Below, piece by piece: positions 1-8,482 of a DNA stretch of 64,000 nt. The DNA lies in contig JBCCBP010000011.1 of assembly GCA_039033995.1 (NCBI GenBank), positions 20,471 through 84,470 of the forward strand, written 5' to 3'. Both the position numbers and the translations under genes were made by a program. The stretch is from CALBPI01 sp039033995 (GTDB taxonomy: Bacteria > Pseudomonadota > Gammaproteobacteria > Steroidobacterales > Woeseiaceae). Below the pieces are notes generated by a model. It was not told where the DNA came from, searched no databases, and saw only the letters and a list, made by a program, of their open reading frames with translations. The first letter of the stretch is position 1, and each line of letters starts with the position of its first letter.

Positions 1-141
1 GTTATCGGCGATGATGAGCTCGAAATCGGCTTCGGTTTGCGCCAGCACTGACTCAATAGCCGCGGCCAGGTATCGCTCGCCGTTATACACCGGCATGCCG
101 ACGCTGATCAAAGGCACCTTCTTGCGCTCTGTGTTCACCAT
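1..141 (-). CDS. Family 2 glycosyltransferase, N-terminal fragment
   Basis: Only the first 47 codons lie in the window; the rest runs off the left edge. The ATG is at 141-139 on the minus strand. The translation has the classic GT-A opening: ISVGMPVYNGERYL, then AIESVLAQT, then FELIIADN at the edge. The VGMPVYNG turn and the IIADN strand frame the nucleotide-sugar pocket in family 2 glycosyltransferases. The family usually builds surface polysaccharide by transferring a sugar from a nucleotide donor at the cytoplasmic face. The flippase immediately upstream on the same strand supports a glycan assembly role. Donor and acceptor cannot be inferred. Confidence 0.85.
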   Translation of the reverse strand, partial: MVNTERKKVPLISVGMPVYNGERYLAAAIESVLAQTEADFELIIADN

Positions 142-250
142 ATTCCCCGAACGAATACCGGACAGCCGAAAGAAGAGGAGGCTACCGAACCGGTAGCTCC
201 GCGTATATTAACCGAATCACATTACGCGTTTATCACGACAATGTCGTGTA

Positions 251-1822
251 TTAGCGCTTTATTAGCTTCTTAGTATACTGCATTGATAAATCGAAAATTT
301 CCTTCTCCGCACTATTCTGCGGACGGCCGCTCATCAGCCACAGCAAGCCGATCATTCCAACAAACAATGCAGCACCGGCTGAGGAGGCTAGCAGCAGGTG
401 CGGAACGGTGGGGTCGAGATTAGGCAGCGCGCGCCAGACGCAGTAGAACATCACCAATGCCGCCAGCAGTGGTTTCGATACGACCCGGGTGAAGCTGCCG
501 ATCGGTACATTCATTTGGCGTGATGCGAGCACTGCATAGGTCGGCAAGGCGAGGCATGCTGTAACCAGCATAGCGATCGCCGCACCGATGACACCGAACC
601 GCTGATTCAGGTATGCGAGCAGCGGCAGCACAAAAAACAGTTGTGCAAGAGAAACCAGGCTGACGGTTTTCGGCTTGCCTATTGCCATCAGTACAGTCGC
701 AATCGGTGATTGGATCGCTGTGACTGCGCCGAACAGGGCCAGCACTTGAATCAATGGAATCGCGGCAATCCAGTCTTCACCGAGCACGATGGGCGTGAAC
801 AGTTCCGCGGTGGCGGCAATGCCAAACCCGGTTGGCAATGACAGCAGCGATAGCAGCCCGGCGACGCGCACAAACTGCTTTGCAATTCGTGCCTGATCAT
901 CGGCAATTTTGGAAAAGCCGGGTAATAGTGCTCGATTGGCAGGGGCCACGAGTTCCGTCGTCGGAAGGTTCGAGATTTCGTATGAAATGCTATAAAGGCC
1001 AAGTCCTTTCGCACCTGATATGCGGCCGATGATCAGGTCAGGGCCGACTCGTCGGAACATGTTGACCATGTTGTTCAGAAACAGCCACTTAGAGAAATTC
1101 ATAATGCGATCCAGCGCCTTGAACGACCAGCTGGGCCGATAAGGGTGGGCCCAGTAGCTCAGGATCGTGGTTGCGATGCGGGTAGATACTGAGCCGATCA
1201 CTAGCGCCCAGTAAGAGCGCAGCCAAAATGCCAGCGGAATCGTAATTGCAAAGCCGATGACCTTTACCGATACACGGAAAGCGAACTCTTTGTCGAATGT
1301 CAGATGTTTGCGAAAGTCGACCAGGCCAATGTTCTCGAGCCCTTGCGAAAAGGTGGACAAAGACAGCACTGCAAATACGGCGATTAGCTCACGCTGGCCG
1401 TAGAATAAGGATGCAGGGTAGGCGAGCAACAGCAGTAGGGTACCCGCGGCGAGACCGAGCGAGACGTTGAGCGACCACGCCGTATTGTAATCGTCAGCAT
1501 CTGCCCGCTGGTTTTGAATGATTGCGACTTCGAAACCGAACGTGGTCAATAGCTCGACCATCGCGACGATCGTCATTGCCATTGCGGCAATACCGAAGTC
1601 TTCTGGATCCAGTAGTCGAACGAGGATCAGCGTGCTGATCAGGCCGATAAAGCGGATAGCTAGCTTCGAAAACACCATCCAGGCCGCGCCAAGGGCGGTT
1701 TTTCGTCCCAGATTCTCCAATTTGCTGTCAGCCTCAACTCGTCTTCGCGTGCGGATAGTATCGTGTTTACTCACGGCGTTCGTCGCTTGTGTCACAAACT
1801 CATCATTTTGTACAAGCGTCAA
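251..1822 (-). CDS. Polysaccharide flippase (Wzx/TuaB-like, MOP superfamily)
   Basis: A 523-residue, very hydrophobic protein with about 12-14 predicted membrane segments, usual for Wzx-type oligosaccharide-lipid flippases. The stretch FIGLISTLILVRLLDPEDFG near residues 59-78 is typical of the family's first helix and loop. It would move lipid-linked repeat units across the inner membrane. It lies just upstream of the family 2 glycosyltransferase on the same strand, so the two are probably co-transcribed. A second member of the family lies at 56305-57783 and shares the R-F-I-G-L-I-S and PEDFG elements. The roughly 45-residue charged N-terminus before the first helix is longer than in that paralogue, so a later start is possible. 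The substrate is unknown. Confidence 0.88.
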   Translation of the reverse strand: MTLVQNDEFVTQATNAVSKHDTIRTRRRVEADSKLENLGRKTALGAAWMVFSKLAIRFIGLISTLILVRLLDPEDFGIAAMAMTIVAMVELLTTFGFEVAIIQNQRADADDYNTAWSLNVSLGLAAGTLLLLLAYPASLFYGQRELIAVFAVLSLSTFSQGLENIGLVDFRKHLTFDKEFAFRVSVKVIGFAITIPLAFWLRSYWALVIGSVSTRIATTILSYWAHPYRPSWSFKALDRIMNFSKWLFLNNMVNMFRRVGPDLIIGRISGAKGLGLYSISYEISNLPTTELVAPANRALLPGFSKIADDQARIAKQFVRVAGLLSLLSLPTGFGIAATAELFTPIVLGEDWIAAIPLIQVLALFGAVTAIQSPIATVLMAIGKPKTVSLVSLAQLFFVLPLLAYLNQRFGVIGAAIAMLVTACLALPTYAVLASRQMNVPIGSFTRVVSKPLLAALVMFYCVWRALPNLDPTVPHLLLASSAGAALFVGMIGLLWLMSGRPQNSAEKEIFDLSMQYTKKLIKR

Positions 1823-1875
1823 AGGACGGCTTTTTTCTGTACCATGCGGCCGTATTCAACGCATCGACTCGCTTT

Positions 1876-2970
1876 ATGGATACAGATTTCGACGTTATTG
1901 TGATCGGCGCCGGCATTGTTGGACTTGCGTGTGCACGTGAGCTTGCGGTGCGCGGCATGTCCGTTGCCGTGCTTGAGGCAGAGGCTCAGCCACTGACGCA
2001 CACAAGTAGTCGTAATTCCGAGGTGATCCACGCAGGTATCTACTATGCGCCTGGTTCATTGAAGGCGAAGCTGTGCGTCGAGGGAAAGTCACGGCTTTAC
2101 GCTTACTGTCAGCGCAAGCAGGTGCCCCACCGACAGTTGGGCAAACTGATCGTTGCGACGACGCATGCGGACGTCGGGAAACTCGAGGGTTACCGACAGA
2201 CGGCAGCTCTGAACGGTGTTACCGATCTCGAATGGCGTAGTCGATCTCAGGTTGAGAAACTCGAGCCCGATGTGGTGTGTGATACCGCGTTGTGGTCGCC
2301 GTCTACAGGTATTCTCGATACGCACGAATATGCGCTGAGTCTGCTAGGAGATCTGGAGTCGGCAGGCGGTATCGTGGTTTGTAACGCGCGTGTGGCCAAC
2401 GTGGATCGGCGCGGCGAGTGCTGGTTCGTGACGACGGCCGAAAACGATACTGTGTCGTGCGCGCGGCTATTGAATGCGGCGGGGCTTGAGGCGGTTACTG
2501 TGGCCAAAAGTATCGCGCCTTTGGCCTCAGAGTTCGTGCCGGAGGCCTTCTTCGCGATCGGGCATTATTTCGTGCTCACCGGAAAAGCGCCGTTTAACCA
2601 TCTCATCTACCCAACGGCCAGCGACGCGGGGCTCGGCGTGCATGTTACCCTTGATATTGGTGGTCAGGCGCGTTTCGGGCCGGATGTGCAGTGGGTCGAG
2701 CACGTCGATTACCGATTCGATGAGCGTTTGAAGGCGGAATTCGTGACTGCAATACGGCGTTACTACCCTGGGCTCGATGCCGCCAGACTGCAACCAGGCT
2801 ATACGGGCATCCGGCCGAAGATCGCGGGGCCCGGCGCACCTGCGGCCGATTTCAATATCCAGTCGAGCGAAACGCACGGCTGTCACGGGTTGGTCAACTT
2901 GTTCGGTATCGAGTCGCCGGGCATTACTGCCTCGCTAGCGATCGCCGAATACGTGGCCGACCGGCTCTGA
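1876..2970 (+). CDS. FAD-dependent oxidoreductase, L-2-hydroxyglutarate oxidase-like
   Basis: A 364-residue DAO-fold flavoprotein. The FAD-binding GxGxxG motif is at residues 11-16 (GAGIVG) and is followed by the acidic end of strand two (VLEAEA). The HAGIYYAPGS block near residue 52 is characteristic of L-2-hydroxyglutarate dehydrogenases/oxidases, as is the C-terminal GIESPGITASLAIA segment that closes on FAD. The ATG at 1876 is preferred over an upstream in-frame start at 1789 because MDTDFDVIVIGAG puts the Rossmann strand at the expected distance, and the longer form would overlap the divergent flippase start. Likely role: oxidation of an L-2-hydroxy acid with electrons passed to the respiratory chain. 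The exact substrate is not certain. Confidence 0.85.
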   Translation: MDTDFDVIVIGAGIVGLACARELAVRGMSVAVLEAEAQPLTHTSSRNSEVIHAGIYYAPGSLKAKLCVEGKSRLYAYCQRKQVPHRQLGKLIVATTHADVGKLEGYRQTAALNGVTDLEWRSRSQVEKLEPDVVCDTALWSPSTGILDTHEYALSLLGDLESAGGIVVCNARVANVDRRGECWFVTTAENDTVSCARLLNAAGLEAVTVAKSIAPLASEFVPEAFFAIGHYFVLTGKAPFNHLIYPTASDAGLGVHVTLDIGGQARFGPDVQWVEHVDYRFDERLKAEFVTAIRRYYPGLDAARLQPGYTGIRPKIAGPGAPAADFNIQSSETHGCHGLVNLFGIESPGITASLAIAEYVADRL

Positions 2971-3027
2971 GATAAAACAACAAGATAAGGCAGACCGACT
3001 GGAACATCCGGGCGGGGAGCATGAGCG

Positions 3028-4344
3028 ATGCGAATTGGCGTTTTTGGACACTATGGCAATGCTAACCTTGGTGACGAGGCTATCATTCGGGCGGCTATCG
3101 AGAATCTGCGTGGGCGTCTGACCGAGACGGACATTGTCTGTTTTTCAATCAATGAAGCGGACTCGGCGCAAAGATACGATGTCCCTGCATATCCAATACG
3201 GCGTCTTCAGCGTGAAGCTGTTGCATTTGAATTGTCTGGGGAGCCGCCGGTTCCTGAGGGTTGGTTTGATCGCAATCGCCGTTCGCCAGCACCGAGATCG
3301 ACCGACGGAACTGGCTTGCGAGAGCGGCTTAAACGCGTCAAATGGTTAAGAACTCTTGTGCTTAGACTACGGCAGGGGGCGCGAGGCATTGCGCAACTAC
3401 CTGGCGAGCTGCGCTTTCTCTACCGTAGTTTCCAGGTGCTGAAGTCCCTCGATTTGTTGATGGTCACGGGGTCCAATCAGTTTCTGGATAATTTTGGCGG
3501 CGTCTGGGGCTTCCCGTACACGGTCTTCAAGTGGGTAGCGCTGGCGCGGCTGGCGGGTTGCAAAGTGGCGCTGGTCAGTCTTGGCGCGGGCCCCCTGAAG
3601 CACCCGGTCAGTCATCGCCTATGCCGGTGGTCGCTCGCTCTGGCGCATCATGCGTCCTATCGTGACGAACCGTCGCGCGAGCTGGTCGAGGGTTCGCCGC
3701 CTCATAAAGGGCTGGTTTATCCCGATGTAGCGAGCAATGTCTCATTGCCCGATCCAGTTCAGCGCGACGAGCAGCGTCCGCTCTGTGTTGGGATTAATCC
3801 CATGCCGGTGTTTGATGCGCGCTATTGGCACGCCGGCGACGATCGCCAGTACAGTGCCTACGTCGACAAACTGGTAGGGCTCACCCGACACGTGCAGTCT
3901 AACGGGTATCTTGCTTGTCTTTTTAGTACGCAAATCAAAGACAACGCGGTCATTGGTGATGTGTTATCGAGACTAACTGACGAAGAACGCGACGCGGTCG
4001 TCGTGCGCCAGCCGCGCACGGTTGATGAACTGCTGGCAACGCTGCGAGACATCGACATCTCGGTACCCACACGGTTTCACGGCACAGTGCTGTCGGTGCG
4101 CGTCGGCAATCCGACGCTCGGGATCTGCTATCACCGCAAAACCGGTGATCTGCTGACCGCGATTGGCCTCGGCGAGTATCAGGTCGATTTCACCACCTTC
4201 ACGCTCGACGAGATCATCGCGCTGTTGGATCGACTCATTGCAAACCGCGAGACAGTGCGGCCCATCGTGCAGCGCGCCAATCAGCAGCATGAACAGTTGC
4301 TGTCGGAACAATACGACCGCATTGTCGGCTTGCTGGACGACTGA
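3028..4344 (+). CDS. Polysaccharide pyruvyl transferase family protein
   Basis: A 438-residue protein opening with the family's signature MRIGVFGHYGNANLGDEAII. Near the C-terminus is the conserved block with SVPTRFHGTVLSVRVGNPTLG, which contains the R-F-H-G motif of the PF04230 family. Known members (CsaB, WcaK and relatives) transfer pyruvate from phosphoenolpyruvate to sugars of exopolysaccharide or cell-wall polymers, using a GT-B-like fold. A purine-rich Shine-Dalgarno (GGGGAG, 3015-3020) precedes the ATG. It follows the FAD oxidoreductase by 57 bp and may share its transcript. Nearby glycan genes support a surface polymer role. The acceptor sugar is unknown, and other transferase activities exist in the family. 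Confidence 0.85.
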   Translation: MRIGVFGHYGNANLGDEAIIRAAIENLRGRLTETDIVCFSINEADSAQRYDVPAYPIRRLQREAVAFELSGEPPVPEGWFDRNRRSPAPRSTDGTGLRERLKRVKWLRTLVLRLRQGARGIAQLPGELRFLYRSFQVLKSLDLLMVTGSNQFLDNFGGVWGFPYTVFKWVALARLAGCKVALVSLGAGPLKHPVSHRLCRWSLALAHHASYRDEPSRELVEGSPPHKGLVYPDVASNVSLPDPVQRDEQRPLCVGINPMPVFDARYWHAGDDRQYSAYVDKLVGLTRHVQSNGYLACLFSTQIKDNAVIGDVLSRLTDEERDAVVVRQPRTVDELLATLRDIDISVPTRFHGTVLSVRVGNPTLGICYHRKTGDLLTAIGLGEYQVDFTTFTLDEIIALLDRLIANRETVRPIVQRANQQHEQLLSEQYDRIVGLLDD

Positions 4345-4434
4345 GACGTTTGCGAGCTGCGTCGACTGGTTTTCAGGCGGCGTCTAGGTCGAGCCCTGCT
4401 ATAATCTCGCCGCTTTTCCACTGCGGTAGCCGCT

Positions 4435-5553
4435 ATGTCTGAACACAAGACTGACATTACTTTTGATGGGCTCGATGCGTTGCGCGAACGGCTGGACGCC
4501 GTCGACGAAGCATTGGTGCGTACGATTGCAGAGCGGCAGGCATTAGTCTCGGAAATTGGGCGGCTGAAAGCCTCGCATGGACACCAGACTCGCGACTTCA
4601 AACGAGAGCGCGTCGTGCTCGACCGGGCGCGGGCGACGGCGACGGCAGCCGGTGTCGATGCGGAGCTTGCCGAACGGGTCTTGACGGAGATGATTCGTTC
4701 CTCACTCGAGAAGCAGGAGCGCGATCGGGTCATGGCGTCTGCAGCGGGGGATGGTCGATCCGCACTGGTAATCGGCGGTGCCGGTCGTATGGGCAAGTGG
4801 TTCGTCGAGTTTTTTCACTCTCAGGGCTACGCTGTCTCTATCGCCGATCCGGCAGCGGATACGCAACAAGATCGGGTATTCAGCGATTGGCAAAGCGCTG
4901 GTGTGGACTACGACATCATCGTTGTCGCGACCACGCTGGCATTGAGCGCCAAGGTGCTCGATGAGCTCACCAAGTTACGGCCAGATGGCCTCGTGTTCGA
5001 TGTTGGGTCATTGAAAACACCACTGCGTGCGGCGCTGCAACGAATGGCGGCCGCCGACATTCGGGTCACGTCCATTCATCCAATGTTCGGTCCGTCTACA
5101 CAATTGCTGGCGGGGAAGCAGGTGATCTTTACCGATGTCGGTAATGCGGCCGCGACGCAGCAGGCGCGCGATTTGTTTGCGTCGACCATGGCGACCTGTA
5201 TCGACATGAGTATCGATGCGCACGATCAGATCATTTCCTATGTATTGGGGTTGTCGCATGCCACCAACATCGCGTTTGCCGACGCGTTGCGTACTAGTGG
5301 CATGGATGCCGACAGCATCACCCAGGTGTCCAGCCCCACCTTTGACGCGCAGCTCGGCATGGGCCGTACCGTGATCGCTGAGAATCCCCACCTGTACTAT
5401 GAGATCCAGCGCCTGAACGATTATGGGCTCGATGCGCTTCGTGCACTGGCTGCGGCGGTCAATCGATTGGAGACAGCGGTGGCCGGCGATGACGAAGCGA
5501 GCTTCGTCGCTGCCATGCAGAATAGCCGCGATTTTTTTGATAGCGAGCAGTAG
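4435..5553 (+). CDS. tyrA: Bifunctional chorismate mutase / prephenate dehydrogenase
   Basis: The 372 residues match the size of enteric TyrA. Residues 1-95 form an AroQ-type chorismate mutase: LRERLDAVDEALVRTIAERQ, then the KAS...TRDFKRE segment. From about residue 105 there is a Rossmann fold with GGAGRMGKWF, followed by the HPMFGP motif near residue 219 that carries the catalytic His of prephenate dehydrogenases. It converts chorismate to prephenate and then to 4-hydroxyphenylpyruvate for tyrosine synthesis. A TATAAT box at 4400-4405 lies about 30 nt before the ATG, but no good -35 box was seen. gltX follows after 38 bp on the same strand. Confidence 0.95.
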   Translation: MSEHKTDITFDGLDALRERLDAVDEALVRTIAERQALVSEIGRLKASHGHQTRDFKRERVVLDRARATATAAGVDAELAERVLTEMIRSSLEKQERDRVMASAAGDGRSALVIGGAGRMGKWFVEFFHSQGYAVSIADPAADTQQDRVFSDWQSAGVDYDIIVVATTLALSAKVLDELTKLRPDGLVFDVGSLKTPLRAALQRMAAADIRVTSIHPMFGPSTQLLAGKQVIFTDVGNAAATQQARDLFASTMATCIDMSIDAHDQIISYVLGLSHATNIAFADALRTSGMDADSITQVSSPTFDAQLGMGRTVIAENPHLYYEIQRLNDYGLDALRALAAAVNRLETAVAGDDEASFVAAMQNSRDFFDSEQ

Positions 5554-5591
5554 CGCACGTAGACGTTAACTGCCGAAATACGGAAACACTC

Positions 5592-7004
5592 ATGACAGTT
5601 AGAACTCGTTTTGCACCGAGCCCGACCGGGGTTTTGCACATCGGCGGCGTCCGCACAGCCTTGTTTTGCTATTTGTATGCGCGTCGTCATGGTGGCCAGT
5701 TTGTGTTGCGCGTCGAAGACACCGACCGCGAGCGCTCGACGCAAGCATCCGTCGATGCCATCTTGGACGGCATGGCCTGGTTGGGGCTCGAGGCTGATGA
5801 AGGTCCGATTTTTCAGACCGATCGTTTTGATCGATACAACGCGGTGCTCCAGCAATGGCTGGAGGAGGGCAAAGCTTATCGTTGCTACTGCACGAGGGAA
5901 GAGCTTGACGAGATGCGCGAGGCGCAACGCGCTGCGGGCTTAAAGCCACGCTACGATGGTCGTTGGCGAGATCGTACCGACGTCCGTGACGGAGTCGCAC
6001 CGGTGGTGCGGTTCAAGAATCCGCTGGATGGTGTGGTCGAAATCAACGACGCCGTGCGCGGCAAAGTCACCATCGCCAACAGCGAGCTGGACGACTTGAT
6101 CATTGCCCGCTCGGACGGCACACCGACTTACAATTTCACTGTCGTGATTGACGACGCAGACATGAATATCACACATGTTATTAGAGGCGATGATCACCTG
6201 AACAACACACCGCGCCAGATCAATATGCTGAAAGCGTTGGGCGCGACGCCGCCGCAGTACGCGCATGTGCCGATGATTCTCGGTGCGGATGGCGCACGGC
6301 TCTCCAAGCGGCATGGCGCCGTGAACGTCCTTGACTACAAGACCGCCGGCTTTTTGCCGGAGGCGTTGTTGAACTATCTCGTGCGCTTGGGCTGGTCTCA
6401 TGGTGACCAGGAGTTATTCACGATTCAGGAGATGATCGATCTGTTTGATACCGCCGATGTCAACGCGTCAGCGTCTACTTTCAATCCGGAGAAGCTCGAG
6501 TGGGTCAACCAACAGTACATCGTCAGCAAACCGGCCGTTGAGCTGACCCCCGTGCTCGCGGAGCAACTGCGCGCGATCGATTTGGATCCTGCCGCGGGCC
6601 CCGAACTGGACGCTGTCGTTGACGCCTTTCGCGAGCGGGCAACGACGATGCAGGGTATGGCCGCCGATTGTGGTTACTTGTTCGTCGACGACGTCACAAT
6701 CGACCCCGGGGCTGCCAAAAAGCACTTGCGGCCTGTTGTGCTTGAGCCCTTGCGTGCCTTACGGGGTGCGCTCGCTGAATTGGCGGATTGGCAGCCGGAG
6801 GCGCTCGCTATCACAGTACAACAGACTGCGGACGCAGCTGGTATCGGTATGGGCAAGCTCGGACAGCCGACGCGTGTGGCCGTGACCGGGCGTGCTGCGT
6901 CGCCCGGTCTCGATGTGACACTAAGCCTGACAGGCAGAGACAGAACCCTGCACAGGCTTGATCAAGCGCTGGCATTTATCGAGGCGCGGGCCCAGCAACA
7001 ATAG
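5592..7004 (+). CDS. gltX: Glutamate--tRNA ligase
   Basis: A 470-residue class I aminoacyl-tRNA synthetase of the GluRS type, which charges tRNA-Glu in the cytoplasm. The first class I signature is HIGG at residues 16-19, within APSPTGVLHIGGVRTAL. The KMSKS-equivalent loop is LSKRHGA at about residue 237. A Cys-containing YRCYCTREE segment follows the first catalytic half. The C-terminal half is the helical anticodon-binding domain. A short GGAAAC ribosome site precedes the ATG. The stop codon touches a CRP-like palindrome at 7004-7021. Confidence 0.97.
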   Translation: MTVRTRFAPSPTGVLHIGGVRTALFCYLYARRHGGQFVLRVEDTDRERSTQASVDAILDGMAWLGLEADEGPIFQTDRFDRYNAVLQQWLEEGKAYRCYCTREELDEMREAQRAAGLKPRYDGRWRDRTDVRDGVAPVVRFKNPLDGVVEINDAVRGKVTIANSELDDLIIARSDGTPTYNFTVVIDDADMNITHVIRGDDHLNNTPRQINMLKALGATPPQYAHVPMILGADGARLSKRHGAVNVLDYKTAGFLPEALLNYLVRLGWSHGDQELFTIQEMIDLFDTADVNASASTFNPEKLEWVNQQYIVSKPAVELTPVLAEQLRAIDLDPAAGPELDAVVDAFRERATTMQGMAADCGYLFVDDVTIDPGAAKKHLRPVVLEPLRALRGALAELADWQPEALAITVQQTADAAGIGMGKLGQPTRVAVTGRAASPGLDVTLSLTGRDRTLHRLDQALAFIEARAQQQ

Positions 7005-7021
7005 TGTGACACAGTTCACAC
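7004..7021. promoter_or_regulatory. CRP-like palindrome TGTGA-N6-TCACA
   Basis: Directly after the gltX stop is TGTGACACAGTTCACA at 7005-7020. Both half-sites match the CRP/FNR-superfamily consensus TGTGA-N6-TCACA, and one further G-C pair extends the dyad (7004/7021). It lies about 106 bp upstream of the sigma-54 type promoter of the next gene. That is a workable distance for an activator but far for a classical CRP site, so its target is unclear. It could instead be the enhancer of a sigma-54 activator. Confidence 0.5.
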
Positions 7022-7126
7022 TTTTGAGACAGATCGCCCAAATATGGTGTCGAATCAGTTTACAGATTACGACGCTACGGTCCTTTTTTGACCTCTAATA
7101 AACTGTTTTTATTAATAAAAGTAGAT

Positions 7127-7142
7127 TGGCATGCCCTTTGCT
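7127..7142 (+). promoter_or_regulatory. Sigma-54 (RpoN) promoter of exosortase substrate gene
   Basis: TGGCATG (7127-7133), four bases, then TTGCT (7138-7142) gives the invariant GG-N10-GC spacing of a -24/-12 element (GG at 7128-7129, GC at 7140-7141). Transcription would begin near 7154 and leave a leader of about 32 nt before the ATG at 7186. The same arrangement lies before the second exosortase substrate at 40291. An RpoN link is expected, since PEP-CTERM genes in other bacteria are controlled by the PrsK/PrsR two-component pair and sigma-54. Confidence 0.85.
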
Positions 7143-7185
7143 TCGTAGTTAGCAACAACAACGCTTACGACTATTGGAGCACATT

Positions 7186-7926
7186 ATGAAAACAGCCAAA
7201 ATTGCACTGGTGCTGATCGCCTCTCTGGTGACCGCTGCCGCCGGCGCTACCCCGATTAACGGGAGTAGTTTGCAGCGGGCACTCAACAACCTCACCTATG
7301 GTTCTGCGGATGGACACGTTGATGCGGATTTCCGCGATGTGAACACCAGTCAGACCGGGGCGGATCAGGTATGGAATATGGCGGATACGAGCATCGGCAC
7401 CAACCGCTTGTTGTTTGAATTTGCGGGTGCGCGTCACGCTAATAGCTTCGGCATCTACGACATTTACGATCCGAATAACCGACTGCAGATCTTCAACGGC
7501 GCGGCATCAAGCGGTGCGGCATCTATTTTGTATGGGCAAGGCAATCAGTTCGCGGCGATTGGCATGCCGTTCGCTGGTGGCAGCGTCACGGTTGCGACCT
7601 TTGCGACACGTGCTTTCGGCTTTTATTTACAGGGTCCGGGCGGCACCTTTTTCTCGCAAGACAACCGTAATGCGGGTGATGCGAATCAGATGATCGCTTT
7701 TCGAGGAAACGGTAGTGAGTATCTGGACGTGAATGGTCAGATCAACAGGTTCTCCGGTGGCGCTTACATCCTGGCGTGGGAAGACCTCGCGTTTAACCGT
7801 AGCGATAACGACTACAACGATTTCGTGGTCATGGTCACCGGGGTCACGGCAGTTCCGGCACCGGGTGCGCTGGCTCTGTTGGGTCTGGCGCTAGTCGGAT
7901 TCGGTGCAGCGCGCCGTCGCGCCTGA
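7186..7926 (+). CDS. Exosortase-sorted DUF4114 protein (PEP-CTERM type, PAP variant)
   Basis: A 246-residue exported protein. It has an N-terminal signal peptide (MKTAKIALVLIASLVTAAA). Near residues 195-220 is a DUF4114-like segment, ILAWEDLAFNRSDNDYNDF. The C-terminal sorting signal is VPAPGALALLG, a hydrophobic helix and ARRRA at the very end. The layout matches PEP-CTERM substrates cut and processed by an exosortase during export, usually alongside exopolysaccharide production. The tripeptide is P-A-P, not P-E-P. The ATG at 7186 has a TTGGAGC ribosome site at 7174-7180; a start 12 nt earlier is not supported. Expression probably depends on the sigma-54 promoter just upstream. No exosortase gene is in the window. 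Confidence 0.9.
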   Translation: MKTAKIALVLIASLVTAAAGATPINGSSLQRALNNLTYGSADGHVDADFRDVNTSQTGADQVWNMADTSIGTNRLLFEFAGARHANSFGIYDIYDPNNRLQIFNGAASSGAASILYGQGNQFAAIGMPFAGGSVTVATFATRAFGFYLQGPGGTFFSQDNRNAGDANQMIAFRGNGSEYLDVNGQINRFSGGAYILAWEDLAFNRSDNDYNDFVVMVTGVTAVPAPGALALLGLALVGFGAARRRA

Positions 7927-7953
7927 TCACGCGCGGTCGTAAAGACTAACGTC

Positions 7954-7982
7954 GAGAAGCCCCGCCCAGAGCGGGGCTTCTC
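7954..7982 (+). terminator. Strong hairpin after the DUF4114 gene
   Basis: A perfect 12-bp stem: GAGAAGCCCCGC (7954-7965), loop CCAGA, GCGGGGCTTCTC (7971-7982). It begins 27 nt after the stop codon at 7926. There is no long T run after it, so it may be a weak terminator or an mRNA 3'-end stabiliser. Confidence 0.7.
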
Positions 7983-8482
7983 GGTCATGGATGATCGAGT
8001 GTCGCGAAGGACAGGATGTCCGAGAGCGATGCTTGGATGCTGGCACAACGAATGTAACTAGAAAGCCGAGAGCGACGCCGAGTAGCTGGTACACCGAGAA
8101 AAACCGAAATCCGAGAGTGACGCTCCAACACTGGCACCATGGAAACTTCGTACGCCTAAGAGAAATCTCAACATTGGATTTCGAAGGTCGGTCAAGAGTC
8201 GGCTTTGGGTCGCGCAGTTGAATCCGACATCGCCGTTTACTGTCGATGATTCCGCGGCCGAAAGTGTGCCACTAGGTGTAGAAAAATCAGGCGTTTGCGA
8301 AGGGCGACGCAGCCGCGTTCTGCGATCTTTTGTCGGCAAACAGAGCACTTTCTATGCGATGCCAGATGCAAAAAGCCACGTTCGGGCATCACTCAAGTTT
8401 CGTCAAGTCGAGCGTTCGGCGCTAGCGTATCTGATAAAGCCGGCGCACAATCAAGCACATCCACCGGAATCAAGATGAAATA
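7983..8482. other. 500-bp intergenic region with no convincing gene
   Basis: This stretch separates the exosortase substrate from the efflux pair. The open frames across it have no recognisable protein features and no good ribosome sites. Its only visible structure is the set of three degenerate 45-bp repeats near its left end. The promoter of the efflux pair should lie towards the right end, but no clear -35/-10 pair was found. Confidence 0.6.
8020..8152. repeat. Three degenerate tandem repeats, unit about 45 bp
   Basis: Copies start at 8020, 8066 and 8111, each opening with CCGAGAG followed by a YGAYGC element. CTGGCAC or CTGGTAC recurs about 19-20 bases further on. Spacing is 46 and 45 bases. 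Conservation is strongest in the first 14 bases of each unit and weak elsewhere. No similar units were found elsewhere in the window by eye. Confidence 0.55.

Noticed and set aside
1789..1875. Longer start for the FAD oxidoreductase
   Set aside because: Would overlap the divergent flippase start and add 29 residues before a canonical Rossmann start.
8020..8152. CRISPR array
   Set aside because: Only three units, poorly conserved, and no separation into constant repeats and unique spacers.
7991..8221. Small frame over the 45-bp repeats
   Set aside because: No ribosome site or conserved features. The repeat spacing of 46 and 45 bp would shift the frame between copies.
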